64,000 bases of DNA from the NCBI GenBank assembly GCA_943370125.1, contig CALRPR020000002.1, positions 24,814-88,813 on the forward strand. The letters are read 5' to 3'. A model generated the notes under the pieces. It did no database searches. It was not told the origin of the DNA and saw only the letters and a list, made by a program, of their open reading frames with translations. This DNA is from Neoroseomonas sp943370125. GTDB taxonomy: Bacteria > Pseudomonadota > Alphaproteobacteria > Acetobacterales > Acetobacteraceae. Positions 14,792 through 22,655 of this stretch are shown here, piece by piece (within the stretch, counting starts at the first letter, position 1; every line of letters starts with the position of its first letter). The position numbers were made by a program, and so were the translations under genes.

Positions 14792-15518
14792 GGATGCCCT
14801 TCACGTCACCGAGACGACCAGCGCCGGGGCGACAAAACCCCTGATCGAAGCGCGCGGCCTTGGCTTCAAAGTGAGGGCGGGGGCGGGCGAGATCAACATC
14901 CTCCGCGGCCTTGATTTGCGCGTGAATGCTGGGGAGGCTGTGGGCATCGTCGGCCCCTCCGGTTCCGGCAAGACCAGCCTGCTCATGCTGCTGGCGGGGT
15001 TGGAGCGCCCGACATCAGGCACCCTGCTGATTGATGGCGCGGATATCGGCGCGATGGAGGAAGACGCGCTGGCGCGTTTCCGGCGCGAAAGGCTCGGCAT
15101 TGTTTTCCAGGCCTTTCATTTGATCCCGACCATGACGGCGCTTGAAAACGTCGCCGTACCCTTGGAATTCGCGGGCGTGCGCGACGCCTTTGACCGCGCG
15201 GCGGAAGCCTTGCGCGCCGTGGGGCTTGGCCATCGTTTGGGCCATTACCCGGCGCAGCTTTCAGGTGGGGAACAGCAGCGCGTGGCGCTTGCGCGTGCCT
15301 TCGTGGCGGAACCGCGTTTGCTGCTGGCGGATGAGCCCACCGGCAATCTGGATCGCGCCAAGGGTGAGGAAGTCATGGCGCTGCTGTTTGATTTGCGCGC
15401 GCGGCTTGGCACCACGCTGTTGCTGATTACGCATGACCCAGCCTTGGCAGCGCGCTGCCCGCGGCAATTGCGGATCGAGGATGGGCTTATCGTGTCCGAT
15501 CAGATGGTGGCGGCGTGA
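14790..15518 (+). CDS. ABC transporter ATP-binding protein, YbbA-like
   Basis: A 242-residue ATPase of the LolD/MacB/YbbA type with Walker A GPSGSGKTS, Q-loop, signature LSGGEQQRVALARA, Walker B LLLADEPTGNLD and the H-loop ITHD. The start is fixed by an in-frame stop at 14772 and sits inside a CCATGG shared with the divergent arylesterase start. It overlaps the permease gene by 4 bp. Together they form a two-component ABC system of the FtsX-permease class, which usually works on envelope lipoproteins, lipids or small molecules rather than nutrients. The substrate is unknown. Confidence 0.88.
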   Translation: MDALHVTETTSAGATKPLIEARGLGFKVRAGAGEINILRGLDLRVNAGEAVGIVGPSGSGKTSLLMLLAGLERPTSGTLLIDGADIGAMEEDALARFRRERLGIVFQAFHLIPTMTALENVAVPLEFAGVRDAFDRAAEALRAVGLGHRLGHYPAQLSGGEQQRVALARAFVAEPRLLLADEPTGNLDRAKGEEVMALLFDLRARLGTTLLLITHDPALAARCPRQLRIEDGLIVSDQMVAA

Positions 15519-18013
15519 GCAATCTGCTGCTGGCGTTCCGGATCGCGCGGCGCGAATTGCGCGGCGGCTTGCGGGGCTTGCGCATTGTGCTGGCGTGTCT
15601 TGCGCTTGGTGTGGCGGCGATTACGGCGGTGGGCACTTTGCGCGCCGGCGTGGATGCCGGGCTTGCGGCAGATGGCGCGCGGATTTTGGGTGGGGATGTC
15701 GAAATCGCTTCCCCCTATCGGCCTTTGGGTGAGGCGCCGCGCGCCTGGCTTGCGGCGCGCGGGGCGCGGGTTTCGGAAGTGGTGACGTTGCGTGCCATGG
15801 CGGTGGCGGAATCGGGCCAGCGCATGCTGGTGGAAGTGAAGGCGGTGGATGGCGCCTATCCGCTTTACGGCGCGCTGGAACTGCAACCACCTGTCGCGCT
15901 TGGCGCGGGCGATATCCTGCTTGATCCTTTCATTGCCGAAAGGCTTGGCGTGGCGCCGGGCGCCGTGCTGCGCATTGGTGAAGCGCGCTTCACGTTCCGC
16001 GCCACCATCGCGCAGGAACCGGATAAGGTCGCGAGCCCCTCGCTGCTCGGGCCGCGCGCCATGATTGCCTTGGCGTCGTTGGACGCAACACGGCTGATCC
16101 AGCCGGGCAGTCTGGTCACTTACGAATATCGGCTTGCGCTGCCGCCGGGCGTGGATCGCCAGCGCTTCATTGCCGATTTGCGCCAGGATTTTCCGGAATC
16201 CGGCTGGCGCATCAGAAGCTCTGATGTCGCCGCACCCGGCGTTAATCGCTTCCTGGATCGCGCGGCGTTTTTCCTGACGCTGGCGAGCCTGACGGCGCTA
16301 CTAGTCGGCGGGATTGGCATTGCGACTGGTGTGTCTGCCTGGCTGGAGCAACGCGCGCGCACCATTGCGACCTTGCGTTGCCTTGGCGCGCCGCCATCGT
16401 TGATTTTCACGACCTATCTGATGCAGGTGATGGCGCTGGCGTTGCTGGGCATTGTGCTTGGCTTGGTGATTGGCTTTGGGCTGACCTGGGCTGGCGCAGC
16501 GGCGCTCGCTTCCATTTTGCCGGTGGCGCCGCGCATCCTGCCTTATCCAGTACCGCTTGCCATGGCTGCGCTTTATGGCTTGCTGACCGCGCTCGCCTTC
16601 ACGCTATGGCCGCTTGGGCGCGCGGGTAGCATTCCGGGTGCGGCCTTGTTTCGCGATGTGGTGGCGCCGAGTTCAGGCAGACCGAGCCTTGGCATTATGG
16701 CGGCGATTCTGGCCTCGGCGGCTGCACTTTCCGCCTTGGTGATCGGCACCGCGGAAAATCCGCGCTTTGCGGCGGGGTTCATTGTGGCGGTGGTCGGCAC
16801 GCTATTGCTGTTTCGCCTTGGTGCGGGGGCGCTGATGGCACTCGCCCGGCGCCTGCCGCATGCGCGCCGCCCGGCTTTGCGGTTGGGCCTTGCCAATCTG
16901 CATCGGCCTGGCGCGCCAACGCCGCTCATGCTTGTCTCTCTTGGCGTGGGGCTAACGGTGCTTTCCGCCATTGCGCTGATTGAAGGCAATTTACGCCGGC
17001 AATTGGCCAATGAAATGCCGGCTGCTGCGCCGAATTTCTACTTCATTGATATCCAATCAGATCAAATACAGGCCTTTGAGGCACTGGCCCGAGCGCAACC
17101 AGGTGTGACGGAAATCCGCAGCGTGCCCAATTTGCGCGCCCGTATTGTCGCGGTGAATGGCGTGCCGGCGGAACAGGTGAATGCAACGCCCGAGACCGCC
17201 TGGGCGTTGCGCGGCGATCGCGGCCTGACCTATTCCGCGACCCCGCCCGAAGGCGCGCGGTTAGTCGCGGGTGAGTGGTGGCCAACAGATTATGCTGGCC
17301 CGCCCTTGGTTTCCTTCGATGCGCAACTTGCCAAAGGTTGGGGCATTGGTGTTGGCGATAGCATCACGGTCAATGTGCTTGGCCGCGACATCACGCTGAA
17401 AATCGCAAGCCTCCGCGAAATCGCCTGGCGCGGGCTTGGCATCAATTACGTGCTGGTGGCGTCCCCCGGTTTGCTCTCCGCCGCGCCGCATACGCATATT
17501 GCGACTATGCGGAATGATGTGGCGCAGGAAGCGACTTTGCTGCGATTGCTCACAGATCGCTTCCCGAATGTCTCGGGCATTCGGGTGCGGGATGCCTTGG
17601 ATCAGGTGGTCGGGTTGTTGGAAAAGATTGGCTTCGCACTTTCCGCCGTGGCCGGCATTACCTTGCTGGCGGGCTTGCTGGTGCTGGCGGGCGCTGTGGC
17701 GGCGGGGCAAAGGCGGCGCATCAGGGATGCTGTTGTGCTGAAGACCATCGGCGCCACGCGCGCGCAAATCCGCGCGAGCTTCCTGGTGGAATTCGGGCTG
17801 CTGGGGCTGACGGCAGGTTTGCTCGCGGCGGCAGCCGGCACGGCAGCGGCCTGGGGCGTGGTGCGCTTTGTCATGCGCGCGGAATGGGTATTTCTGCCGG
17901 GCACTTTGGCGCTGACGGTATTGGCCTGCATGGCCATCACGCTGGCCTTCGGTTATGCCGGCACCGCCTTCGCGCTGCGTGCCAAGGCCGCACCCTTGCT
18001 CCGCAATGAATAG
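15515..18013 (+). CDS. FtsX-family ABC transporter permease, YbbP-like
   Basis: An 832-residue membrane protein starting at a GTG that overlaps the ATPase stop (GTGA). It has an N-terminal span, a long extracytoplasmic region, a block of helices (~250-500), a second periplasmic region, and a C-terminal cluster of three spans. Two FtsX-type permease modules (around 260-375 and 710-830) are visible, matching the large YbbP architecture. It pairs with the ATPase upstream. YbbAP-type systems are thought to move or extract lipid-like or quorum molecules across the periplasm. The neighbouring SGNH esterase suggests a lipid/ester substrate, as inference. Confidence 0.85.
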   Translation: MSNLLLAFRIARRELRGGLRGLRIVLACLALGVAAITAVGTLRAGVDAGLAADGARILGGDVEIASPYRPLGEAPRAWLAARGARVSEVVTLRAMAVAESGQRMLVEVKAVDGAYPLYGALELQPPVALGAGDILLDPFIAERLGVAPGAVLRIGEARFTFRATIAQEPDKVASPSLLGPRAMIALASLDATRLIQPGSLVTYEYRLALPPGVDRQRFIADLRQDFPESGWRIRSSDVAAPGVNRFLDRAAFFLTLASLTALLVGGIGIATGVSAWLEQRARTIATLRCLGAPPSLIFTTYLMQVMALALLGIVLGLVIGFGLTWAGAAALASILPVAPRILPYPVPLAMAALYGLLTALAFTLWPLGRAGSIPGAALFRDVVAPSSGRPSLGIMAAILASAAALSALVIGTAENPRFAAGFIVAVVGTLLLFRLGAGALMALARRLPHARRPALRLGLANLHRPGAPTPLMLVSLGVGLTVLSAIALIEGNLRRQLANEMPAAAPNFYFIDIQSDQIQAFEALARAQPGVTEIRSVPNLRARIVAVNGVPAEQVNATPETAWALRGDRGLTYSATPPEGARLVAGEWWPTDYAGPPLVSFDAQLAKGWGIGVGDSITVNVLGRDITLKIASLREIAWRGLGINYVLVASPGLLSAAPHTHIATMRNDVAQEATLLRLLTDRFPNVSGIRVRDALDQVVGLLEKIGFALSAVAGITLLAGLLVLAGAVAAGQRRRIRDAVVLKTIGATRAQIRASFLVEFGLLGLTAGLLAAAAGTAAAWGVVRFVMRAEWVFLPGTLALTVLACMAITLAFGYAGTAFALRAKAAPLLRNE

Positions 18014-18023
18014 GAAGCCCGCC

Positions 18024-18533
18024 ATGGCCGAGGATGACAAACTCTCTCCGCTCGATGCCACGCTGCTGCGCCGCGCCTTCGCCTTAGCCGGTGAGGCGCG
18101 CGCCCGTGGTGATCGCCCCTTCGCCGCGGTGATCGCCGATGAGAAAGGCCAGGTGCTGGCGGAGGCAGGCTCCACCCAGGGCAAGGGCGGCGGCGGGACG
18201 CTCGCGCATTCCGAAATGAATGCGCTGCACGCCGTGCTGCGGGCTGGGCTACCGCGCGAAGTGCTTCGGAATGCGACGATCTATTCCTCGGGCGAGCCCT
18301 GCGCCATGTGTTCGGCGGCGATTTTCTACACAGGAGTCGGGCGCGCAGTTTACGGGCTTGCCGCCGGCGCGATTTTGCGTTTGCGCAATGCAAAGCCCCA
18401 TACGGCGGGGTTATCCCTTTCCTGCCGTGCAGTTCTGGACAGCGCGGCGGAAAAGGTGGCGGTGGTTGGCCCCTGCCTGGAAGCGGAAGGCGCCGTGCCG
18501 CATCAGGGCTATTGGCAGGAAGGGGCTGCCTGA
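18024..18533 (+). CDS. Nucleoside deaminase (cytidine/deoxycytidylate deaminase family)
   Basis: A 169-residue zinc deaminase. The motif HSE (His62, catalytic Glu64) and PCAMC (Cys93, Cys96) give the three zinc ligands and the proton shuttle. It resembles guanine/nucleoside deaminases more than tRNA-adenosine deaminase TadA, judging by length and the C-terminal extension. The start at 18024 follows AGGAAG by 6 bases. It begins 11 bp after the permease stop and may be the last gene of that transcript. The true base or nucleoside substrate is not readable here. Confidence 0.8.
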   Translation: MAEDDKLSPLDATLLRRAFALAGEARARGDRPFAAVIADEKGQVLAEAGSTQGKGGGGTLAHSEMNALHAVLRAGLPREVLRNATIYSSGEPCAMCSAAIFYTGVGRAVYGLAAGAILRLRNAKPHTAGLSLSCRAVLDSAAEKVAVVGPCLEAEGAVPHQGYWQEGAA

Positions 18534-18564
18534 GGGCAGTAGCCGGCCGAGAGCGATTAGTTTA

Positions 18565-18594
18565 TTGAGGTATCGTTAAAACTCGGCCTATGAA
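18565..18594 (+). promoter_or_regulatory. Candidate sigma-70 promoter for lipoprotein gene
   Basis: TTGAGG and TATGAA are separated by 18 bases, 29 bases before the start codon of the lipoprotein gene at 18624. The fit is moderate. Confidence 0.3.
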
Positions 18595-18623
18595 AATTGG
18601 CCCAGAGGAAGGAAAGCCAAATC

Positions 18624-19211
18624 ATGTTCTCAACCCTCTCTAGGCGCCTCCGCCAAGGCGCCATTCTTGCCCTGCCGCTTTTGGCGCTGATTGGCTGCGC
18701 CACGCCAGAGCCCGAACCGCCGGTGGTTGTCTCCACAACGCGTGAAATGGTGGCGGCGGTGGATCGGGTGGATGCCCGCACCCGGACCATTGTGGTGCGC
18801 GGCCCGGACAATAAGCCGCAAACCCTGCAGCTTGGCCCGGAAGTGCAGAATTTCGCACAGATTCGCCGTGGCGATCGCGTGCGGGTGCATTATGAGGAAG
18901 CCATTGCAGTGCGTATGGCGGCCCCTGGCAGCAGCCTTGAACCCGAAACCGTGGTGGGCGCAGCACGCGCCGAACCTGGGGCGCGCCCGGCCGGCGGCAC
19001 CATGGTCGCGACCCGTGCCCGGGTCCGTATTACAGCGGTGGATACCACCAACAATACCGTGAGCTTCGTGGGGCCATCGCGCGTGGAACGCACGGTCGCG
19101 GTGCGCACGCCCGAAATGCGGGAATTCCTGAAGACGCTGCGCCCGGGTAACCAGGTGGATGTCGCCATCGCCGAAGCCATGGCCATCCGCGTGGAGCCGG
19201 CGGAACGCTAA
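18624..19211 (+). CDS. Putative lipoprotein of unknown function
   Basis: The 195-residue protein has a signal segment (QGAILALPLLALIGC) ending in a lipobox cysteine, followed by a Pro/Glu-rich linker. Two similar OB-like/beta modules follow. Each has a VDR/VDT-x-NN/ART-x-TIVV/NTVSF strand pattern, a LGPEVQNFAQIRRGDRV-type or TPEMREFLKTLRPGNQV segment, and an AIAVRM/AMAIRVE ending. So it looks like an internal duplication. The start at 18624 follows AGAGGAAGG. A hairpin terminator comes 9 bp after the stop, making it a single-gene unit. Function unknown. Confidence 0.7.
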   Translation: MFSTLSRRLRQGAILALPLLALIGCATPEPEPPVVVSTTREMVAAVDRVDARTRTIVVRGPDNKPQTLQLGPEVQNFAQIRRGDRVRVHYEEAIAVRMAAPGSSLEPETVVGAARAEPGARPAGGTMVATRARVRITAVDTTNNTVSFVGPSRVERTVAVRTPEMREFLKTLRPGNQVDVAIAEAMAIRVEPAER

Positions 19212-19219
19212 AGCAAGAA

Positions 19220-19247
19220 GGAGCGCCCGCGGATCGGCGGGCGCTCC
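19220..19247 (+). terminator. Terminator hairpin after lipoprotein gene
   Basis: An 11-bp perfect stem, GGAGCGCCCGC/GCGGGCGCTCC, surrounds a 6-base loop starting 9 bases after the stop codon. The T-run is poor (CCTATTGATTT), so it is a likely but imperfect intrinsic terminator. Confidence 0.65.
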
Positions 19248-19251
19248 CCTA

Positions 19252-19281
19252 TTGATTTGGATTACGAAATCTCCATATTAT
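19252..19281 (+). promoter_or_regulatory. Candidate sigma-70 promoter for Bax-inhibitor-like gene
   Basis: TTGATT and TATTAT are spaced 18 bases apart in an AT-richer stretch, between the previous terminator and the start at 19327. A short hairpin, GGGGA-ATCA-TCCCC, lies in the leader at 19290-19303. Confidence 0.45.
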
Positions 19282-19326
19282 CCCACGAAGGGGAATCATC
19301 CCCGCCATTTAGGAGTCTGTTTCGTC

Positions 19327-20109
19327 ATGGCCTCTGGTCCCGACATGCGTTACACGACCGGCTGGGGTCGCCCCGTCGCAGCCGATGCCGCGGCGATTGA
19401 TGCCGGGCTGCGGGCATATATGCTCCGCGTCTACAACTGGATGGCTTCCGGCCTTCTGGTCACCGGCATTGTTGCCTATGTGATCGGCAATTCGCCTGAG
19501 CTGCAACAGATGTTCTGGTCCGTGACCCGCGCTGCCAATGGCGCGCGCATCCTGGAGCCGACCATTCTGGGCTGGGCCGCGATGCTCTCGCCGCTCGCCT
19601 TCATCCTGGTGCTGTCCTTTGGCATCAATAAGCTCTCGCGCCCCGCGACGCAGGCGCTGTTCTGGGTATTCGCCGCCTGTATGGGTGCGAGCCTTTCGAA
19701 CATCTTCCTGCGCTACACTGGCCAGTCGATTGCCACCACCTTCTTCATCACCGCGTCCATGTTCGCGGCGGTGAGCTTGTATGGCTACACCACCAAGGCG
19801 GATCTGACGCGTTTTGGCAGCTTCATGATCATGGGCCTGATCGGCATTCTGATTGCGGGTCTGGTCAATATCTTCCTGGCGTCTTCGGCGCTGGCCTTTG
19901 CGATCAGCGTGATTGGTGTGGTCGTGTTCGTTGGCCTCACGGCTTATGACACGCAGCGCATCAAGGCGGATTACCTGCAATTCGCCTATGCGGAAGGCAC
20001 GGATGAAGCCGGCAAGCGGAGCGTGATGGATGCGCTCGGCCTGTATCTGAACTTCGTGAACCTGTTCCAGCTGCTGCTTTCCTTCATGGGTCAGCGCAAC
20101 AACAATTGA
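19327..20109 (+). CDS. Bax inhibitor-1/YccA family membrane protein
   Basis: The 260-residue protein has seven hydrophobic segments and the BI-1 family marks: AYMLRVYNWMASGLLVTG near the N-terminus, LTAYDTQRIK before the last helix, and ALGLYLNFVNLFQLLLSF at the end. In bacteria the family comprises inner-membrane proteins linked to calcium leak or FtsH/protein quality control (YccA). The start at 19327 is preceded by AGGAG; open sequence upstream overlaps the lipoprotein gene. It is monocistronic, with its own promoter candidate and a strong terminator. Confidence 0.88.
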   Translation: MASGPDMRYTTGWGRPVAADAAAIDAGLRAYMLRVYNWMASGLLVTGIVAYVIGNSPELQQMFWSVTRAANGARILEPTILGWAAMLSPLAFILVLSFGINKLSRPATQALFWVFAACMGASLSNIFLRYTGQSIATTFFITASMFAAVSLYGYTTKADLTRFGSFMIMGLIGILIAGLVNIFLASSALAFAISVIGVVVFVGLTAYDTQRIKADYLQFAYAEGTDEAGKRSVMDALGLYLNFVNLFQLLLSFMGQRNNN

Positions 20110-20133
20110 TCGGGGCCTTCAGGTCTTGATCAG

Positions 20134-20163
20134 AAACCCCGGGGGCGACTCCGGGGTTTTTTT
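20134..20163 (+). terminator. Intrinsic terminator after Bax-inhibitor-like gene
   Basis: AAACCCCGG and CCGGGGTTT form a 9-bp stem around an 8-base loop, followed by a run of seven T. It lies 24 bases after the stop codon. Confidence 0.9.
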
Positions 20164-20173
20164 ATGACCAGCG

Positions 20174-20554
20174 TTACAAGCCCTGATCTATCGGCACGCG
20201 AAGCGCTTCCGCCAGGCGATTGGTTTCTGCCGCCATGCCAAGCACGGCCAGCAATTCGCCATGCATCGCGTCTGTCATGCCCTTGGCACGCGCGGCAGCC
20301 GTATGGGATGCGGTGCAATACGCACAGCCGGCAGCCGCTGACGCCGCGAGATAGAGCATTTCCTTCGTCAACGGGTCCAGCGCACCTGGCGCCATCACCT
20401 GCTTCAGGCTTTCCCAGGTGCGCTTGAGCGTTGGCGGATGCACCGCCAGTGCCTTCCAGAAATTATTGACATCGGCGACACCGCGCGTGGCTTTGATGTC
20501 ATCAAACACCACGCGCACCTCGGGCGCAGCATCGGCGTATTCAACCAGCGCCAT
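20174..20554 (-). CDS. Carboxymuconolactone decarboxylase/AhpD-like protein
   Basis: A 126-residue all-helical protein with the AhpD core: a conserved Glu (KEMLYLAAS) and the redox pair CAYCTASH. Members act as alkylhydroperoxidases or, with other residues, as decarboxylases. The CxxC-x3-H layout favours a peroxidase-type redox role in the cytoplasm. Its ATG overlaps the stop of the upstream YCII-domain gene (TGATG), so the two are translated together. The start at 20554 gives the family-like MALVEYADA N-terminus. Confidence 0.82.
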   Translation of the reverse strand: MALVEYADAAPEVRVVFDDIKATRGVADVNNFWKALAVHPPTLKRTWESLKQVMAPGALDPLTKEMLYLAASAAAGCAYCTASHTAAARAKGMTDAMHGELLAVLGMAAETNRLAEALRVPIDQGL

Positions 20555-21195
20555 CAGGCGCCCCCGGGCAGGGGCCGATAGGGAAGTGCGGCCAAGCGTG
20601 TCGCGTGCAGCGTGATGTCCTGCCAAACGCGGCCCGTCACATAGGGGTCTTCGGCCATCCAGGCGCGGGCAGCTTCATCGCTGGCATGGCGCGTGACCGT
20701 GATGGAACCGATCATGCCGCTTCCGGCCTCATCCAGAATGGCGCCACCAATCGCCAACGTGCCATCGGCGGCCATGGGCTGCATGCGCGCGATATGGGCG
20801 TCCCGCGCCGCTTGCCGGCGGGCCGGGGCCTCGGCATCCGTGCCATCAAAAGCAATGGCGACGGTGTGGGTGCGGGTGGAAGTCACCGGATCGCCGGGCT
20901 TGGGCAGGCGCTGATAGGGTAGCGTGGCGATACGGAAGGGCAGGATTCGGATATCCCCCCAGACGCCTTCCACCGAAAAGGGTTCTTCCGAGAGATAAGC
21001 CTGAACGCCGGCCATATCCGGCACATCCAGGATCATCAGCGACCCGGAAGGCTCCCATGCGGCGGTGAAAAGCGGCGTGCCGAAGGGCATCCGCCCATCC
21101 TCAGCCCAGCGGCTGATCACCGCCCTGTGGCGGTCCATCGCCGCGGCGCGGCGGGTTTTATCGGCACCATCGAATGCGAGTATGGCGTAGCCCAT
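20554..21195 (-). CDS. Protein with two tandem YCII (YciI) domains
   Basis: The 213 residues consist of two YciI-like ferredoxin-fold halves, ~1-100 and ~112-210. Each has a YAILAFDG/HTVAIAFDG strand, an R-x5-H helix (DRHRAVI, RDAHIARM), a GSLMILD/GSITVTR strand and a W-x-DI ending (VWGDIRILP, VWQDITLHA). YciI proteins are small enzymes or binding modules with a conserved His/Asp pair; some act as dehydrochlorinases or hydrolases. The fused pair would replace the usual homodimer. It is followed by the coupled AhpD-like gene, suggesting a shared minor catabolic or detoxification role. The substrate is unknown. Confidence 0.75.
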   Translation of the reverse strand: MGYAILAFDGADKTRRAAAMDRHRAVISRWAEDGRMPFGTPLFTAAWEPSGSLMILDVPDMAGVQAYLSEEPFSVEGVWGDIRILPFRIATLPYQRLPKPGDPVTSTRTHTVAIAFDGTDAEAPARRQAARDAHIARMQPMAADGTLAIGGAILDEAGSGMIGSITVTRHASDEAARAWMAEDPYVTGRVWQDITLHATRLAALPYRPLPGGA

Positions 21196-21272
21196 GGCAT
21201 TTCCCCTTCGTGAGAAGGGCAGCATGCCATGGGCGAAGGCTTATGAAAGGGGGGGCGAAACGCCCACCCGCA

Positions 21273-21995
21273 TCAATACATATGCTGACCACCATTGATG
21301 GACAGCGTGGACCCGGTGACGAAATCCGCATCATCGGCGGTCAGGAAGACCACGCCGCGCGCGATATCCTCGGCCTTGCCGAGGCGTCCGCGCGGGATGC
21401 GGGCGATGATTTTTTCCAAAACATCGGGCGGCACGGCGCGCACCATTTCGGTATCAACATAACCGGGGGCGACGGCATTCACGGTAATGCCAAGCTTGGC
21501 ACCTTCCTGCGCGAGCGCCTTGGTGAAGCCATGGATGCCAGATTTCGCGGCGGCGTAATTCACCTGGCCATATTGCCCGGCCTGGCCGTTCACGGAGCCG
21601 ATATTCACGATGCGGCCGAACTTGCGCGCATTCATTCCTTCCCAGACCAGCTTGCAAAGATTGTAGCAGGAGCCGAGGTTTGTATCCATCACCGCGTCCC
21701 ACATGTCGCGGTTCAGCTTGCGCATGGTGGCGTCGCGCGTGATGCCGGCATTATTCACCAGGATTTCAATCGGCCCCACTTCGGCTTCGATTTTCGCGAT
21801 GGCTTCCGCGCATTGCGCGTAATCGGCGACATCGAATTTATAGCAGGGAATACCGGTGCGATCGGTGAATGCCTTCGCCGCCGCATCATTGCCGGCATAG
21901 GAAGCAACCACGGTCCGGCCCGCCGCTTGCAGCCCTTCGCTGATCGCAGCCCCAATGCCTCTTTGGCCACCGGTAACAAGTGCAACACGCGCCAT
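21273..21995 (-). CDS. phaB: Acetoacetyl-CoA reductase (PhaB/PhbB)
   Basis: A 240-residue short-chain dehydrogenase with TGGQRGIGAAI, NNAG, Ser134 and the catalytic pair Tyr147/Lys151 (NYAAAKSG). The C-terminus, FVTGSTLSINGGQHMY, is characteristic of PhaB, which reduces acetoacetyl-CoA to (R)-3-hydroxybutyryl-CoA with NADPH for polyhydroxyalkanoate synthesis. Length and the VAPGYVDTEMV segment agree. The start at 21995 follows AGGAGAGAG. The genes phaA and phaC are not in the window. It lies 78 bp downstream of no same-strand partner and is probably a single-gene unit. Confidence 0.88.
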   Translation of the reverse strand: MARVALVTGGQRGIGAAISEGLQAAGRTVVASYAGNDAAAKAFTDRTGIPCYKFDVADYAQCAEAIAKIEAEVGPIEILVNNAGITRDATMRKLNRDMWDAVMDTNLGSCYNLCKLVWEGMNARKFGRIVNIGSVNGQAGQYGQVNYAAAKSGIHGFTKALAQEGAKLGITVNAVAPGYVDTEMVRAVPPDVLEKIIARIPRGRLGKAEDIARGVVFLTADDADFVTGSTLSINGGQHMY

Positions 21996-22367
21996 GAAAT
22001 CTCTCTCCTGAATTGCCTGTGATGGATCGCCCGCCCCATGGCAGCCGAGCCAAACTGGGAATTTGCGGCAGATCAATAACGCCTTCGCAGTTTCGCGCCA
22101 CAAGAATTATGCGGGCGGGCAAATTTTCCGCCCCGCAGATAGCTTCTCCTCCTTTAGTCGTGACACTCTCACGGCGCGGCTTCCCCCGAGCTGCGCCGTT
22201 TTTTTGACTGGGCGGCAGGTTGTGCTAAGCCTGCGCCATGGTTCTTGGGGTTGTTCTTTTCCGAATTACCGCCGCGGCCGCCTAAGGCGCCGGGCTTCGG
22301 TTCTGCGCGCCTTGCCGGTCGGCCGCCCTTTCTTGCCCGCCCCGCCACCCTGAACCGGACCCTTCCC
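21996..22367. other. 372-bp intergenic region, divergent phaB and ACT-like gene
   Basis: No convincing coding sequence is seen. The region must hold the phaB promoter (minus strand) and the promoter of the gene at 22368 (plus strand). It contains a small GC-rich dyad near 22112-22138 and a strong plus-strand intrinsic terminator at 22171-22205 that ends no known gene. Downstream of that terminator the sequence up to 22367 is Pro/Arg-codon-like GC-rich DNA without a clear ribosome-binding site. Confidence 0.6.
22171..22205 (+). terminator. Orphan intrinsic terminator: small RNA end or leader attenuator
   Basis: ACGGCGCGGC pairs with GCTGCGCCGT over 10 bp (one G-U pair) around a 9-base loop, and seven T follow. 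The nearest upstream plus-strand gene ends 2 kb away and has its own terminator, so this hairpin must end an unannotated transcript starting in the phaB upstream region, or act as an attenuator in the leader of the ACT-like/pdxA genes. No leader peptide or known riboswitch fold was recognised. Confidence 0.7.
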
Positions 22368-22640
22368 ATGCTCCCGAGCCCCTCGCCAACGCGCTTTGAT
22401 TTGCGCGCCGAACCCAGCCCCGGCCTGCTGCCGCGCCTGTTGCAGCCCTTCGCCAAACGCGATGTGACGCCTGATCTGTTCCAGGCTCGCCGTTTGGGCG
22501 AGGAAATGGACATCACCATCACCTGCCAGGACCTTGAACCCGGCATGGCGGCGCTGATTGCGGGCAATCTGGGGCAGGTGATTGGCGTGAGCCGTATTGT
22601 GGTGACACCGGGGGAAAGCCTCGCCACGCGCCGGGCATAG
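22368..22640 (+). CDS. Small ACT-like domain protein
   Basis: A 90-residue protein, basic and compact. The sequence FDLRAEPSPGLLPRLLQPFAKRDVTPDLFQA, here taken in pieces, has the ACT pattern of small acetolactate-synthase-like regulatory subunits (IlvM type: a first strand, PxxLxRLLQPFxKR helix, second strand ITITCQDL, helix GMAALIAGNL, final strand IGVSRIVV). No acetolactate synthase large subunit lies nearby. It ends 15 bp before pdxA and may be co-transcribed with it. A role as an amino-acid-binding regulator is inference. The ribosome-binding site is weak. Confidence 0.6.
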   Translation: MLPSPSPTRFDLRAEPSPGLLPRLLQPFAKRDVTPDLFQARRLGEEMDITITCQDLEPGMAALIAGNLGQVIGVSRIVVTPGESLATRRA

Positions 22641-22655
22641 CGTTAGAAGTACCCT

